This document shows, one piece after another, positions 27,474 to 36,823 of a DNA stretch of 64,000 nucleotides; within the stretch, counting starts at the first letter, position 1, and each line of letters starts with the position of its first letter. Made by a program: the position numbers and the translations under genes. Source of the DNA: an uncultured Hungatella sp. (lineage in GTDB: Bacteria; Bacillota; Clostridia; Lachnospirales; Lachnospiraceae); contig CAJUPP010000002.1 in assembly GCA_910588325.1 (NCBI GenBank), forward strand, positions 3,918 through 67,917. The letters run 5' to 3'. The notes beneath the pieces are model-generated. The model made no database searches. It had not been told where the DNA came from and worked only from the letters and a program-made list of their open reading frames with translations.

Positions 27474-28478
27474 ATGAAAGAACCATTAAAATTTGAATTT
27501 GTTCCTATGGATTTCACAATTAAGAAAATGCCGGATGTCTCAGGCGTCGCCGTAGATTCACAGGGAAATATCTATTATACCACCCGTATCTGCAGCGGAA
27601 TGAACACTCCAGTCATTGTCATTGATAAAAATGGAACGTATCTGAGAGGCATCGGAACAGGATTAACCAAAAATGCCCACGGACTATGTATTGACAAAGA
27701 AGACAATATCTATGTTGTAGACGGCATTCGAAACTGTATCTTTAAATTTTCCAATGAAGGAAAATTGTTAATGACTATCGGAACACCGGACAGCCCCTGT
27801 GACAATGGCTGCATCAACTATGATTTCCGTACCATCAGATACAGCAGCGATTCCTTCAATCATCCGGCAAAAATTGATGTAACCGACGACGGAGACCTTT
27901 ATATTGCAGACGGATATGGAAACGCACGGGTTCATCACTATTCCAAAGACGGCAGAAGGCTGCATTCCTGGGGAGAGCCGGGAAACGGGCCAGGACAGTT
28001 TCAGGTAGTTCACGGAATCGGAATTGACCATTCAAACAACGACATTTACGTGTGCGACAGAGAAAATGAACGGATTCAAATTTTCGATGGAGACGGTAAC
28101 TTAAAAAATATCTGGAATGATATCTGGCGGCCTGCTGATGTCTGCATTAAAGATAATTACGTATATGTTGCAGAATTAGGGGAATTAATGTTCATTGACA
28201 ATGTACTTTATGAACCCGGCACCCGGCGCCACCATTCCCAGGTACGGGTATTCGACAAACAGGGCAATGAAGTATCACAGATTGGTACAGAAGACAGCGG
28301 CCAGGCAGGAAGCTTTTTTACTGCACACGGAATTTGTCTTGACCATGAGGATAATATTCTGGTTGGAGAAGTTAACATTCCATACGGAGATATCTGGACC
28401 GTATATCCCGAAGGAAAGGGAATGTCAGGAGGCTTTCATCCTTTCCTTCAGAAATTCCGCCGTATAAAACAAGAATAA
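27474..28478 (+). CDS. NHL-repeat beta-propeller protein
   Basis: A 334-residue protein made of NHL repeats: blocks of G-x-x-V-D-x-x-G-N-I-Y, such as VSGVAVDSQGNIYYTT, HGLCIDKEDNIYVVDG, AKIDVTDDGDLYIADG and HGIGIDHSNNDIYVCDREN. This predicts a six-bladed propeller. No signal peptide, so cytoplasmic. Similar proteins occur in carbohydrate loci as lactonase-like or binding proteins. The ATG at 27474 overlaps the stop of a four-codon frame (27463-27477) that sits at the ribosome site AGGAG. First gene of a six-gene sugar locus. Confidence 0.85.
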   Translation: MKEPLKFEFVPMDFTIKKMPDVSGVAVDSQGNIYYTTRICSGMNTPVIVIDKNGTYLRGIGTGLTKNAHGLCIDKEDNIYVVDGIRNCIFKFSNEGKLLMTIGTPDSPCDNGCINYDFRTIRYSSDSFNHPAKIDVTDDGDLYIADGYGNARVHHYSKDGRRLHSWGEPGNGPGQFQVVHGIGIDHSNNDIYVCDRENERIQIFDGDGNLKNIWNDIWRPADVCIKDNYVYVAELGELMFIDNVLYEPGTRRHHSQVRVFDKQGNEVSQIGTEDSGQAGSFFTAHGICLDHEDNILVGEVNIPYGDIWTVYPEGKGMSGGFHPFLQKFRRIKQE

Positions 28479-28524
28479 ACTGCTGCGACCGGCGGCAGAA
28501 CTTTAAAGAAAAGAAGGAGAATCT

Positions 28525-29439
28525 ATGAAACAAATCCGTTTGGGAGGGATCCTGCCCGTAAGCTCCATTTCTCTCGGCTGCATGCGCATGGAGCAGCTTT
28601 CTGTCAAAGAAGCTGCCGGTTTAATCCATACGGCGCTGGAGCAGGGAATCAATTTTTTCGAGCACGCTGATATCTATGGCCAAGGAAAGTCAGAGGAAAT
28701 CTTTGCAAAAGCTTTCCATATGAATGCAGCGGTCCGTGAAACCATATATTTACAGACAAAATGCGGTATCTGCAATGGTTATTATGACTTTTCAACAGAG
28801 CATATCGTTCAATCTGTGGAAAACAGTTTAAAACGTCTTCAAACCGAATATGTAGATACTCTGCTGTTGCACCGTCCGGATACGCTTATGGAGCCTGAAC
28901 AGGTAGCGGAAGCCTTTGACCTGCTTCATCAAAGCGGAAAAGTCCGCTGCTTCGGAGTCAGCAACTGTAACCCTATGCAGATAGAGCTTCTTCAAAAATA
29001 TATACGTTATCCCCTAATTATCAACCAGCTTCAGCTGAGTGCGGCACATACCTGTATGCTGGATTCCGGTATTCATGTAAATACCAAAAGAGAAGAAGCC
29101 ATAATGCGGGATGGAAGCGTTTTAGAATACTGCCGCCTGAAAGATATCTCTATTCAAGCCTGGTCCCCGTTCCAATACGGCATGTTTGAAGGCGTATTTT
29201 TAGACAATGATAAGTTCAGGCAGCTGAATCAGGTTTTAAAACAGATTGCAGCCATTTATCATGTAACGCCATCGGCAATAGCGGCAGCTTTTATCTTAAG
29301 GCATCCTGCCAGGATTCAGGTAATCGCAGGAACCACAAAACCAGAACGTCTGATAGATATCTGCAAGGCAGATACATGCTTTCTTACACGGCAGGAATGG
29401 TATGAAATATATCGTGCTGCAGGACATGATTTACCATAG
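28525..29439 (+). CDS. Aldo/keto reductase
   Basis: A 304-residue NADPH-dependent oxidoreductase with a TIM barrel. The tetrad is visible: Asp and Tyr in FEHADIYGQGKSEE (about 45-58), Lys in LQTKCGI and His in LLLHRPD. The C-terminal VIAGTTKPERL block binds the nucleotide phosphate. The family (YdhF-like) reduces carbonyls of small sugars or aldehydes. AAGGAG precedes the ATG. It lies between the NHL gene and the transporter, so it likely handles the imported compound. Confidence 0.93.
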   Translation: MKQIRLGGILPVSSISLGCMRMEQLSVKEAAGLIHTALEQGINFFEHADIYGQGKSEEIFAKAFHMNAAVRETIYLQTKCGICNGYYDFSTEHIVQSVENSLKRLQTEYVDTLLLHRPDTLMEPEQVAEAFDLLHQSGKVRCFGVSNCNPMQIELLQKYIRYPLIINQLQLSAAHTCMLDSGIHVNTKREEAIMRDGSVLEYCRLKDISIQAWSPFQYGMFEGVFLDNDKFRQLNQVLKQIAAIYHVTPSAIAAAFILRHPARIQVIAGTTKPERLIDICKADTCFLTRQEWYEIYRAAGHDLP

Positions 29440-29451
29440 AAAAAGGAAGTG

Positions 29452-30366
29452 ATGAAAATTAAATCCAAACTCTTTATTCAAATAAAAAGAAAACGCTGGC
29501 TGTATATCATGCTGATTCCCGGAATTATTTACTATGCCATATTCCGGTTTGCACCCATGCTGGGACTAGTTTCCGCATTTCAAAATTATCAACCCTTTTT
29601 AGGGTTTGCCAAAAGCCCATGGGTAGGATTTTCCCATTTTCAAAGATTCTTCCATGAACCCATGTTCTGGACACTGCTGCGCAACACCCTGATTTTGGGA
29701 TGCATGAATATCCTTTTGTTTTTCCCTCTTCCCATTATCCTGGCACTGCTGATCAATGAATTAAAGCATTCTTATTACAAAAATGTGATACAGACCATTG
29801 TCTACATTCCACATTTAGTTTCATGGGTGGTAGTGGCATCTTTAACCTATACATTTTTTACTACGGAAGGAGGCCTGGTAAACGAAATCTTACTATCTAT
29901 AAATAAGAATCCCATAAATCCTCTTCTTTCTGAAACAGCGTTCCGCCCTATGATTCTTCTACAGCTTATATGGAAAGAAGCCGGCTGGGGGACAATCCTG
30001 TTTTTGTCTGCCATTGCCAGCATTGACCCGATTCTCTATGAAGCCGCCAGAATCGACGGGGCCGGACGCTGGCAGCAGGTAAAATATCTGACGTTTCCAG
30101 GTATCAAAAGCACGGTTGTCACCATGCTAATCCTGCGTATCGGACAGTTTCTGGATACCGGCTTTGAACAGATTATGCTTATGCTCAATTCTGTCAACCG
30201 CAATGCAGGTGAAGTTTTTGATACATATATTTATGAAATGGGCATTAAAGGCGGACAGTTCAGCTATTCCGCTTCCGTCGGGCTGTTTAAATCCGTCATA
30301 GCGTTAACTCTTGTTTTGATGGCAAATACTATTGCAAAAAAATTGGGTGAAGAAGGACTTTACTAG
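29452..30366 (+). CDS. Polysaccharide/oligosaccharide ABC permease (LplB type)
   Basis: A 304-residue permease of the LplB/YteP group with about six membrane segments; it begins with a basic stretch followed by WLYIMLIPGIIYYAIFRFAP. The EAA loop reads YEAARIDGAGRWQQVKYLTF (about 200-219). ATG at 29452 with AAGGAAG is preferred over the GTG one codon earlier. Its group imports complex oligosaccharides, often uronides, and pairs with a YtcP-type permease and a large lipoprotein, as here. Confidence 0.93.
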   Translation: MKIKSKLFIQIKRKRWLYIMLIPGIIYYAIFRFAPMLGLVSAFQNYQPFLGFAKSPWVGFSHFQRFFHEPMFWTLLRNTLILGCMNILLFFPLPIILALLINELKHSYYKNVIQTIVYIPHLVSWVVVASLTYTFFTTEGGLVNEILLSINKNPINPLLSETAFRPMILLQLIWKEAGWGTILFLSAIASIDPILYEAARIDGAGRWQQVKYLTFPGIKSTVVTMLILRIGQFLDTGFEQIMLMLNSVNRNAGEVFDTYIYEMGIKGGQFSYSASVGLFKSVIALTLVLMANTIAKKLGEEGLY

Positions 30367-30380
30367 AGGAGGAACATACA

Positions 30381-31262
30381 ATGGCTAAAAGTCTTAAAGT
30401 AAAACAAAGCATGAAAAGCCGCTGCTTCGATGTTATCAATATCATTCTTCTGGGAATCATAGCCCTTATTATGATTCTCCCCTTCATCCATGTAGTGGCA
30501 TCATCCTTTACTTCCGTTGAAGAATATCTGTCCAAGGATTTTATACTGTTTCCCACAACGTTTTCCCTGGAATCCTATAAATATATATTTTCCACGGGAA
30601 CCATTCCCCGGGGCCTTCTGGTTTCAACCTTTGTCACCATTACGGGAACCTTTATGAATCTGCTTATGTCTTCCCTTACCGCCTATCCTCTGGCCCACAG
30701 AGACTTATTTGGACGGAAAACTATGATACTTCTCGTCATATTTACATTGATGTTTAACGGAGGCATGATACCCATGTTTATCATCGTACAGAAACTGGGG
30801 CTTCTAAATTCCTACAAATCCCTGATTCTTCCATATGTTATCAGTTCCTTTAACCTGATGCTCTTTAAAAACTATTTTCAGGAACTTCCTGTGGAGCTGG
30901 AGGAATCTGCTAAAATGGACGGCTGCAATGACCTGGTAATTTTGTTCCGTATCATCCTTCCCCTTTCCAAGCCATTGCTGGCAACATTTGCCATCATCTT
31001 CGGAGTGGAACACTGGAATTCATGGTTTTATGCTATGCTGTATCTCAGTGATTCAAAAAAATGGCCCATTCAGGTTATTTTAAGACAGATTGTACTAAGC
31101 GCATCCGAAGTAGGAGATGCTATGGGAGGAGCCAATTTTATTCCTCCCGTAACAGTACGAATGTGTACGATTGTAGTTGCAACCATTCCTATCCTCTGTA
31201 TTTATCCTTTTTTGCAAAAATATTTCACCAAAGGTCTTTTAGTAGGCTCCGTAAAAGGATAA
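30381..31262 (+). CDS. Carbohydrate ABC permease (YtcP type)
   Basis: A 293-residue permease, six hydrophobic segments; MILPFIHVVASSFTSVEEYL near the N-terminus and the EAA loop ELEESAKMDGCNDLVILFRI are as in YtcP/LplC. It ends KYFTKGLLVGSVKG. AGGAGG precedes its ATG, 14 bases after the partner permease. Both form the channel fed by the lipoprotein next downstream. No ATPase gene is present here. Confidence 0.93.
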   Translation: MAKSLKVKQSMKSRCFDVINIILLGIIALIMILPFIHVVASSFTSVEEYLSKDFILFPTTFSLESYKYIFSTGTIPRGLLVSTFVTITGTFMNLLMSSLTAYPLAHRDLFGRKTMILLVIFTLMFNGGMIPMFIIVQKLGLLNSYKSLILPYVISSFNLMLFKNYFQELPVELEESAKMDGCNDLVILFRIILPLSKPLLATFAIIFGVEHWNSWFYAMLYLSDSKKWPIQVILRQIVLSASEVGDAMGGANFIPPVTVRMCTIVVATIPILCIYPFLQKYFTKGLLVGSVKG

Positions 31263-31298
31263 AACATCCATAACCATAAAAAAGGAGAAAAAATCCAT

Positions 31299-32480
31299 AT
31301 GAAAAAACAAATAAAAAAGGCGCTGGCAATTTTGTGTACCGCTTCCTTTGGCATCTGCCTGATAACAGGATGCAGCTCGTCATTACCGAAAAATGATTCT
31401 GCTGCCAGCGAGACAACTGCCCAAGACAGCAATAATCCAACCGCTGCTTCCACGCAGAATAACAATACCAATGAACCAAGACCTAAAATTTCAATTATGC
31501 TTCCTCTCTTCTATTCCGAAGCACCAGCAGCAGGCAATGAGCTGGAACAGAAGATCATGGATTTCACAGGCGTGGAAGTTGAATTTATTTTCACCCCCTC
31601 CAGTACGTACAATGAAAAAGTAAATCTCATGATAACTTCCAATGATGTTCCCAACGCCATTGGTATCCTGGATCCCAAAGCATCTGCATATGTAAACGCA
31701 GCACAGGCCGGTATGTTCTGGGGATTAAACGATTATATGGATAAGACAGAGTATTTAAAAAACAACTATGATGAGCAGACTTTAAAAAATGCATCCATCA
31801 ATGGAGAGCTTTACGGCCTGCCCCGGGGCCGCCCCTTAACCCGTGACGGCATCATATACCGGAAAGACTGGGCAGAATCTCTTGGACTTACCATTGAACA
31901 GCCTGTTACCGTAGACAAAATCTATGAACTTATAAAAGCATTTGCCACACAGGATCCGGATGGCAACGGCGTAAATGATACTTATGGGGTATTAGTGGGA
32001 GTAACAGAGACAGGATCCATATCAGGCGATATGATGGAGATTCTTGACGTAGCCCACGGCGGAGGCAACGGCTGGGTGGAAGAAAACGGACAGCTTATCC
32101 CTGTTTTCATGACAGAGCCTCACAAAAAGACCCTTGCCTTCATGAAACGTCTCTATGACGAAGGCCTGATGAATACAGATTTTGCAACTGTTCAGTCATC
32201 ACAATTCTATGAGTTATTAGATAAAGAAAAAACAGGCCTCTATTTTCAGACCTTAACCGATGCCCATGAACGTCTGGATACGGTGGTCTCTCAGGTACAG
32301 TCCAGAACTCCTGAACTTCAGAACATGGAAGCGGCAGATGCAAAAATGGAAATTTTTGATACCATTTATCAAATACAGGCTGAAAACGGAGAACTGCGTG
32401 CCTGTACCCAGTCAGGATTTAACGGCGTATTTGCATTTTCTAAGACAAGCAACCAGACAGAAGAGGATCTCCTATTTTGA
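31299..32480 (+). CDS. Substrate-binding lipoprotein, C-terminally truncated
   Basis: A 393-residue lipoprotein of the LipO/YtcQ group: signal peptide with lipobox LITGC, then a Ser/Thr/Asn-rich tether and the binding domain (ISIMLPLFYSEAPAAGNELE). GLPRGRPLTRDGIIYRKDW and DPDGNGVNDTYG are typical, and the first conserved block of the last third is FNGVFAFSKTSNQTEEDLL. Then it stops. Family members continue about 100-150 residues, so the C-terminal lobe is incomplete. The next gene, in the same frame, lacks its own N-terminus: a deletion probably fused the two. May not bind sugar. Confidence 0.8.
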   Translation: MKKQIKKALAILCTASFGICLITGCSSSLPKNDSAASETTAQDSNNPTAASTQNNNTNEPRPKISIMLPLFYSEAPAAGNELEQKIMDFTGVEVEFIFTPSSTYNEKVNLMITSNDVPNAIGILDPKASAYVNAAQAGMFWGLNDYMDKTEYLKNNYDEQTLKNASINGELYGLPRGRPLTRDGIIYRKDWAESLGLTIEQPVTVDKIYELIKAFATQDPDGNGVNDTYGVLVGVTETGSISGDMMEILDVAHGGGNGWVEENGQLIPVFMTEPHKKTLAFMKRLYDEGLMNTDFATVQSSQFYELLDKEKTGLYFQTLTDAHERLDTVVSQVQSRTPELQNMEAADAKMEIFDTIYQIQAENGELRACTQSGFNGVFAFSKTSNQTEEDLLF

Positions 32481-32564
32481 TTCTACTCCAAAAGAACAAA
32501 AGATTTATGATTTCTTTTTTGCAGGGGATTCTGTCAATTTGATAAAAAAATTCCTCTCAATTCC

Positions 32565-34295
32565 ATGAACCCTATGGGAATTGCAATCATAAAAATTCCC
32601 TGCGCATATCTGTCCCAAGCTCTTTCCTCAGAGCAAACCGGTCATCAGGCCATAATTTTAGACAGCCAGTTTCGTGTCATAGCCTCTACAGACAAGACGC
32701 TGATAGGAAAATCTTATGAAAATTCGCAGCTGTCCTCTCTCATACTGACACAAAGCATTTTTGAAATAACCGTAGAAGAAGAAACCTTCAGCATTGCGGC
32801 ATCTAAATCAGATTACAATGGATGGTACTATGTTTCTTTTGTCTCCATCGACGATATTCTCCATGATTCCAAGGTAATTCGGCATTTTACCATTCTTATA
32901 GCCCTTTTTTGTTTCCTTGCAGTGCTGATGATTTCGATTTTCGGATCGCGTAAAATATATAAACCCATATATGGTATTTATCAGGAACTTCTGGATTCCT
33001 TCTATGATACCGGTGAAAGAGATGAACTGCTCTTTATCAAAAAAAGAATATCCGCCCTTGCAGCCAATATCTCCAGCCAGTCTGTTCAGATGCAGGACCA
33101 GCTCAGACAGCTGAAACAATATTTTTCGGTTAAAATTCTGCTTGGCAACTTAAACGATATGGAGCTGGAACAAAGCCTGTCTCTGTTCAGCATCGGAATC
33201 AACGGGACGTCAAAATATGTAATGGTTATCCAATGCGACCGTTTTGATGATTTTGAAGGCCATGAATATGACAATGATATTCTTATGTTTGCCATCAACA
33301 ATATTGCCAGCGAACTGCTGGAAAAATATATCCTGCTGACACCGGTGATTCTTATGCAGTCTCAAGTGACGATTGTAGGAAATATAGGAGAACAGGATGA
33401 AAAATCAGAAATTATTTTACAGAAAATATCAAAATCTATTCAGGAGCATATTACCAGATATTTTGGAATCTCGGTCAGTATAGGAATCAGCAGGCCATTT
33501 ACGAATTTCAAAGACGCAGCCAACGGCTTCAGGGAAGGTATGGAGGCCTTAAAATACCGTATCAAGCAGGGAAACAATTCTGTTGTTTTTTATAAAACTA
33601 CCCTGGTTCACCAAAGCGTCTCCCCCGTCTCTTATCTGGAATCCCAGAGAGAGCTTATAAATGCTGTCAAAACACTGAACAAAGAACAGGCCGTCTACTG
33701 GCTGGATATCTTTTTAGATAATGTTTTTCAAATGCAGGTAAGCCATCTTGAATATCAGATTCCTATAGCGGGCATATTGATTGAGCTGATTACTACTGTC
33801 CAGGAGGCAAAAGCGGACTGTGATATCTTTCATAACGGACAAGAATCACTGCTTGAACAACTATTTCAATTACAGACAAGAGAAGAAATTAAAGCCTGGT
33901 TTACCAGCTGCGTTATCGATCCATTTGTCCACTGCCTTCAGGAAACAAGCAATATCAGAAGTAAAAAAATAGTGACGGAAATGATTGCCATGATACATGA
34001 AAAATTTGACCAGGAATTATCCATCGAGATCTGTGCCGCCGGTTTAAACTATCACCCCAGCTATCTCAGGCGTATATTCTTAAAAGAAACAGGTGAAAAT
34101 TTCGGCGAATATCTCACAAAATATCGTATGGAAACAGCAAAGAAATGGTTAAAGGAAAGCGATATGCGTGTCTTTGACATCGCGCAAAGATTACAGTACA
34201 GCAACTCACAGAATTTTATCCGGTATTTTAAACGATATACAGGCCTTACGCCAGGTCAATACCGGGAAAACCAATCAATACATCCGCCGGATTGA
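32565..34295 (+). CDS. AraC family regulator with membrane sensor, N-terminally truncated
   Basis: A 576-residue protein beginning inside a dCache-like sensor domain (MNPMGIAIIKIPCAYLSQAL to about residue 95), followed by one membrane helix (HFTILIALFCFLAVLMISI, about 102-120), a linker, a degenerate central domain and a C-terminal AraC helix-turn-helix pair (ELSIEICAAGLNYHPSYLRR and DIAQRLQYSNSQNFIRYFKR). The first membrane helix and half the sensor present in relatives are missing. Upstream codons in the same frame (KKIPLNS) still look like sensor sequence, so the true start is lost. It would have regulated this sugar locus; signal sensing is probably broken. Confidence 0.8.
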   Translation: MNPMGIAIIKIPCAYLSQALSSEQTGHQAIILDSQFRVIASTDKTLIGKSYENSQLSSLILTQSIFEITVEEETFSIAASKSDYNGWYYVSFVSIDDILHDSKVIRHFTILIALFCFLAVLMISIFGSRKIYKPIYGIYQELLDSFYDTGERDELLFIKKRISALAANISSQSVQMQDQLRQLKQYFSVKILLGNLNDMELEQSLSLFSIGINGTSKYVMVIQCDRFDDFEGHEYDNDILMFAINNIASELLEKYILLTPVILMQSQVTIVGNIGEQDEKSEIILQKISKSIQEHITRYFGISVSIGISRPFTNFKDAANGFREGMEALKYRIKQGNNSVVFYKTTLVHQSVSPVSYLESQRELINAVKTLNKEQAVYWLDIFLDNVFQMQVSHLEYQIPIAGILIELITTVQEAKADCDIFHNGQESLLEQLFQLQTREEIKAWFTSCVIDPFVHCLQETSNIRSKKIVTEMIAMIHEKFDQELSIEICAAGLNYHPSYLRRIFLKETGENFGEYLTKYRMETAKKWLKESDMRVFDIAQRLQYSNSQNFIRYFKRYTGLTPGQYRENQSIHPPD

Positions 34296-34335
34296 TGCGC
34301 TGATACATGGCTGTACCAGCCGTCTTCCGGCGGAT
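34282..34335. terminator. Hairpin between the AraC and ECF genes
   Basis: ATCCGCCGGA (34282-34291) and TCCGGCGGAT (34326-34335) pair exactly; the enclosed GGCTG-tac-CAGCC forms a second small stem. The AraC stop lies inside the left arm and the ECF stop ten bases to the right, so it separates two convergent genes. T-runs are weak. Confidence 0.5.
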
Positions 34336-34344
34336 TGGTTAAAA

Positions 34345-34968
34345 TTAAAATTTCGCAATTACTTTCAAAAGCACCTTTCCAATCACCGCCACCAGAACCG
34401 CGGCGGCGATAGCCTCAGGAATCCCGGACGCTGTCACCGTGCCCATCACCAGGCCCAGCACTGCCTCCACGCCCACATTCTTCACCTGGGCATACTCTCT
34501 GGCAAGGAGAATATAGATACTCCCCATGACAAAGACCGTGTTCACCATAGATCCCACAAATCCTGTAACGGGAAGGGCGATCAGATGATTCACCTTCAGC
34601 TTCTTCATCAGAATCCAGAACCACCCGGCGATCACTCCGATCATAATCCGGCATCCTATGGAAATCCAAACTGCCTTTATAGCCCCTGGAAATCCCGTCA
34701 TGCTCATAAACGGGGAGAATGCGAAGGACAGCAGGGTGGGAGCCATGGTATTGCTGATCAGGGAACAGACTCCGAAAACTCCTCCCAGAACCGCCCCGGC
34801 CAAAGGCCCCAAAAGGATTGCCCCTACAATCACCGGAATGTGTACAGTTGTTGCCTTGATGATGGGAAGCTGGATCATTCCCAGAGGCGTATTAGCCAAA
34901 AGGATGACTATAGCCGCCATAAGTGCAACACTGGTAAGCCAACGAATGTCTTTTTTTGTATTATTCAT
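34345..34968 (-). CDS. ECF transporter S component
   Basis: A 207-residue membrane protein with about six helices. The N-terminal VALMAAIVILLANTPLG, the loop GAILLGPLAGAVLGGVFGVCSL and the C-terminal GIPEAIAAAVLVAVIGKVLL are typical of substrate-specific components of energy-coupling factor vitamin transporters (pantothenate or cobalamin-precursor type). The shared ATPases and T protein are not nearby, as usual for group II systems. AGGAGG precedes the ATG. It lies just left of the DnaA-box region and is divergent from dnaA. Confidence 0.85.
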   Translation of the reverse strand: MNNTKKDIRWLTSVALMAAIVILLANTPLGMIQLPIIKATTVHIPVIVGAILLGPLAGAVLGGVFGVCSLISNTMAPTLLSFAFSPFMSMTGFPGAIKAVWISIGCRIMIGVIAGWFWILMKKLKVNHLIALPVTGFVGSMVNTVFVMGSIYILLAREYAQVKNVGVEAVLGLVMGTVTASGIPEAIAAAVLVAVIGKVLLKVIAKF

Positions 34969-35068
34969 TTTTCTTTTCCTCCTGCTACTGTTCTTTTTCT
35001 AAAGATACAATGCCAGACCATTATACAAAAAAGAAATTATACCGTCAATCCCCAATAAAATTCTCCAC

Positions 35069-35271
35069 TTATCCACACTTTGGGGATAACTTGTGGATAA
35101 CTATATGGAAAACCTGTGATTTCTGCACATCCAATCTTCATTTTTCCTGATTTTTCATATATTTTCAGGCTGTGAACAAGCTATCCCCTGTTTTTTCCAC
35201 ATATGTGGATAGTTTCCTCAATTTTTGTTTATCCATCCACAAAAAACAGGTTTTTCACATACTTATCCACA
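35069..35271. other. oriC: DnaA-box cluster upstream of dnaA (part of oriC)
   Basis: Boxes TTATCCACA at 35069-35077 (+), TGTGGATAA at 35092-35100 (-), TGTGGATAG at 35204-35212 (-) and TTATCCACA at 35263-35271 (+); weaker copies occur at 35229 and nearby. Three are perfect DnaA boxes. The A/T-rich stretch 35285-35350 follows. This is the expected position of an origin in Clostridia. Confidence 0.9.
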
Positions 35272-35345
35272 GGAAAATACCTTCGTCTGTCCCATAAAAG
35301 CTGCAATAAAATCTAACGAATTTCCAACTAATTTTCCTAATTACA

Positions 35346-35374
35346 TTGAAAAATCCTCCCTTTTAGTATAAAAT
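35346..35374 (+). promoter_or_regulatory. dnaA promoter
   Basis: TTGAAA (35346-35351), 17-base spacer, TAAAAT (35369-35374), about 58 bases before the dnaA ATG and beside the DnaA boxes, allowing autoregulation. Confidence 0.65.
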
Positions 35375-35431
35375 ACATATAGATTGGGTTAATGTGCCTA
35401 TTGGCTTTTAATACATATTAGGAGATTCTTT

Positions 35432-36799
35432 ATGCTGGAACGATTAAAAGAACAATGGGATGACATTCTTCTTCATTTAAAAAAAGAACATGAAATTATG
35501 GATGTCTCCTACAAAACATGGCTTCTCCCTCTAAAGGTCCATTCTGTTGAAGGAAATACGGTCAAAATTCTGGCTCCGGACGCCAATTTTATTACTTATA
35601 TCCGCAAAAAATATGGTCTCATCCTGCAGGTAACCATCGAAGAGGTTACCAATTTTCCGTGTACCGTGGAATTTATCACAGAGGATTCCATAAAAAGCAA
35701 AGAAAAGCCGGAAAAACAGCTGATTCAGACACCTGCCGATATCAACCAGACCGCACTTCAGACAGCAAACCTGAATCCAAGATATACCTTTGACACCTTC
35801 GTCGTGGGAGCCAACAACAATCTGGCCCATGCGGCTGCTTTAGCCGTGGCAGAATCTCCAGGAGAAGTTTACAATCCTCTTTTTATTTATGGAGGCGTAG
35901 GTCTGGGGAAGACCCACCTGATGCATTCCATCGCTCATTTCATACTTAAGAATAATTCTGACGCCAAGATTTTATACGTTACCTCAGAGAAATTCACCAA
36001 TGAGCTGATCGATGCCATCCGTAATAAGAATAATATTTCCACTACGGAGTTCAGGGAAAAGTACAGAAACAACGACGTGCTTCTCATCGATGATATCCAG
36101 TTCATCATCGGCAAGGAAAGTACCCAGGAGGAGTTTTTCCACACCTTTAATACCTTATATGAATCCAAACGGCAGATTATCATATCATCCGATAAACCGC
36201 CTAAAGACATTGAAACCCTGGAAGAACGCCTCCGTTCCCGCTTCGAATGGGGCCTGACCGTAGATATTCAGTCGCCTGACTATGAGACCCGTATGGCCAT
36301 CCTCCGTAAAAAAGAGGATCTGGAAGGCTACAACATTGACAATGAAGTAATCAAATACATTGCCACCAACATCAAGTCCAACATCCGTGAGCTGGAGGGT
36401 GCTTTAACCAAGATTGTGGCATTGTCCAAGTTAGACCACAACAAGGAGATAACTATCGCACTGGCCGAGGAGGCTTTGAAGGACATTATTTCGCCCAATT
36501 CCGAACGGAAGATCACCCCTGAGCTGATTATCCAGATAGTGGCCGACCATTTCGGTATCACCCCTTTGGACATCTCCTCCCAGAAGAGGAACAAGGAGGT
36601 GGCTTTCCCAAGGCAGATTGTCATGTATCTGTGCCAGAACATGACAGGCGCTTCCCTTCAGGAAATAGGAAAATATCTTGGAGGGCGGGATCACACCACC
36701 ATCATCCACGGCCGGGACAAGATCGCTGCCGATTTAAAAAAGAATGAGAACCTTGTAAATACCATTGAAATCATAAAGAAAAAAATAAGTCCGCAGTAA
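35432..36799 (+). CDS. dnaA: Chromosomal replication initiator DnaA
   Basis: A 455-residue initiator with all four domains: N-terminal DnaB/regulator-binding domain (to about 85), a short linker, the AAA+ domain with GGVGLGKTHLMHSI (about 149-162), DDIQFI and sensor arginines, and the DNA-binding domain with GGRDHTTIIHGRDKI near 425. Opens oriC as an ATP-bound filament. AGGAGA precedes its ATG. Unlike gyrB and gyrA, its coding strand is richer in C than in G. Confidence 0.98.
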   Translation: MLERLKEQWDDILLHLKKEHEIMDVSYKTWLLPLKVHSVEGNTVKILAPDANFITYIRKKYGLILQVTIEEVTNFPCTVEFITEDSIKSKEKPEKQLIQTPADINQTALQTANLNPRYTFDTFVVGANNNLAHAAALAVAESPGEVYNPLFIYGGVGLGKTHLMHSIAHFILKNNSDAKILYVTSEKFTNELIDAIRNKNNISTTEFREKYRNNDVLLIDDIQFIIGKESTQEEFFHTFNTLYESKRQIIISSDKPPKDIETLEERLRSRFEWGLTVDIQSPDYETRMAILRKKEDLEGYNIDNEVIKYIATNIKSNIRELEGALTKIVALSKLDHNKEITIALAEEALKDIISPNSERKITPELIIQIVADHFGITPLDISSQKRNKEVAFPRQIVMYLCQNMTGASLQEIGKYLGGRDHTTIIHGRDKIAADLKKNENLVNTIEIIKKKISPQ

Positions 36800-36823
36800 G
36801 AATTCAAGATTTTCACATTCCTA

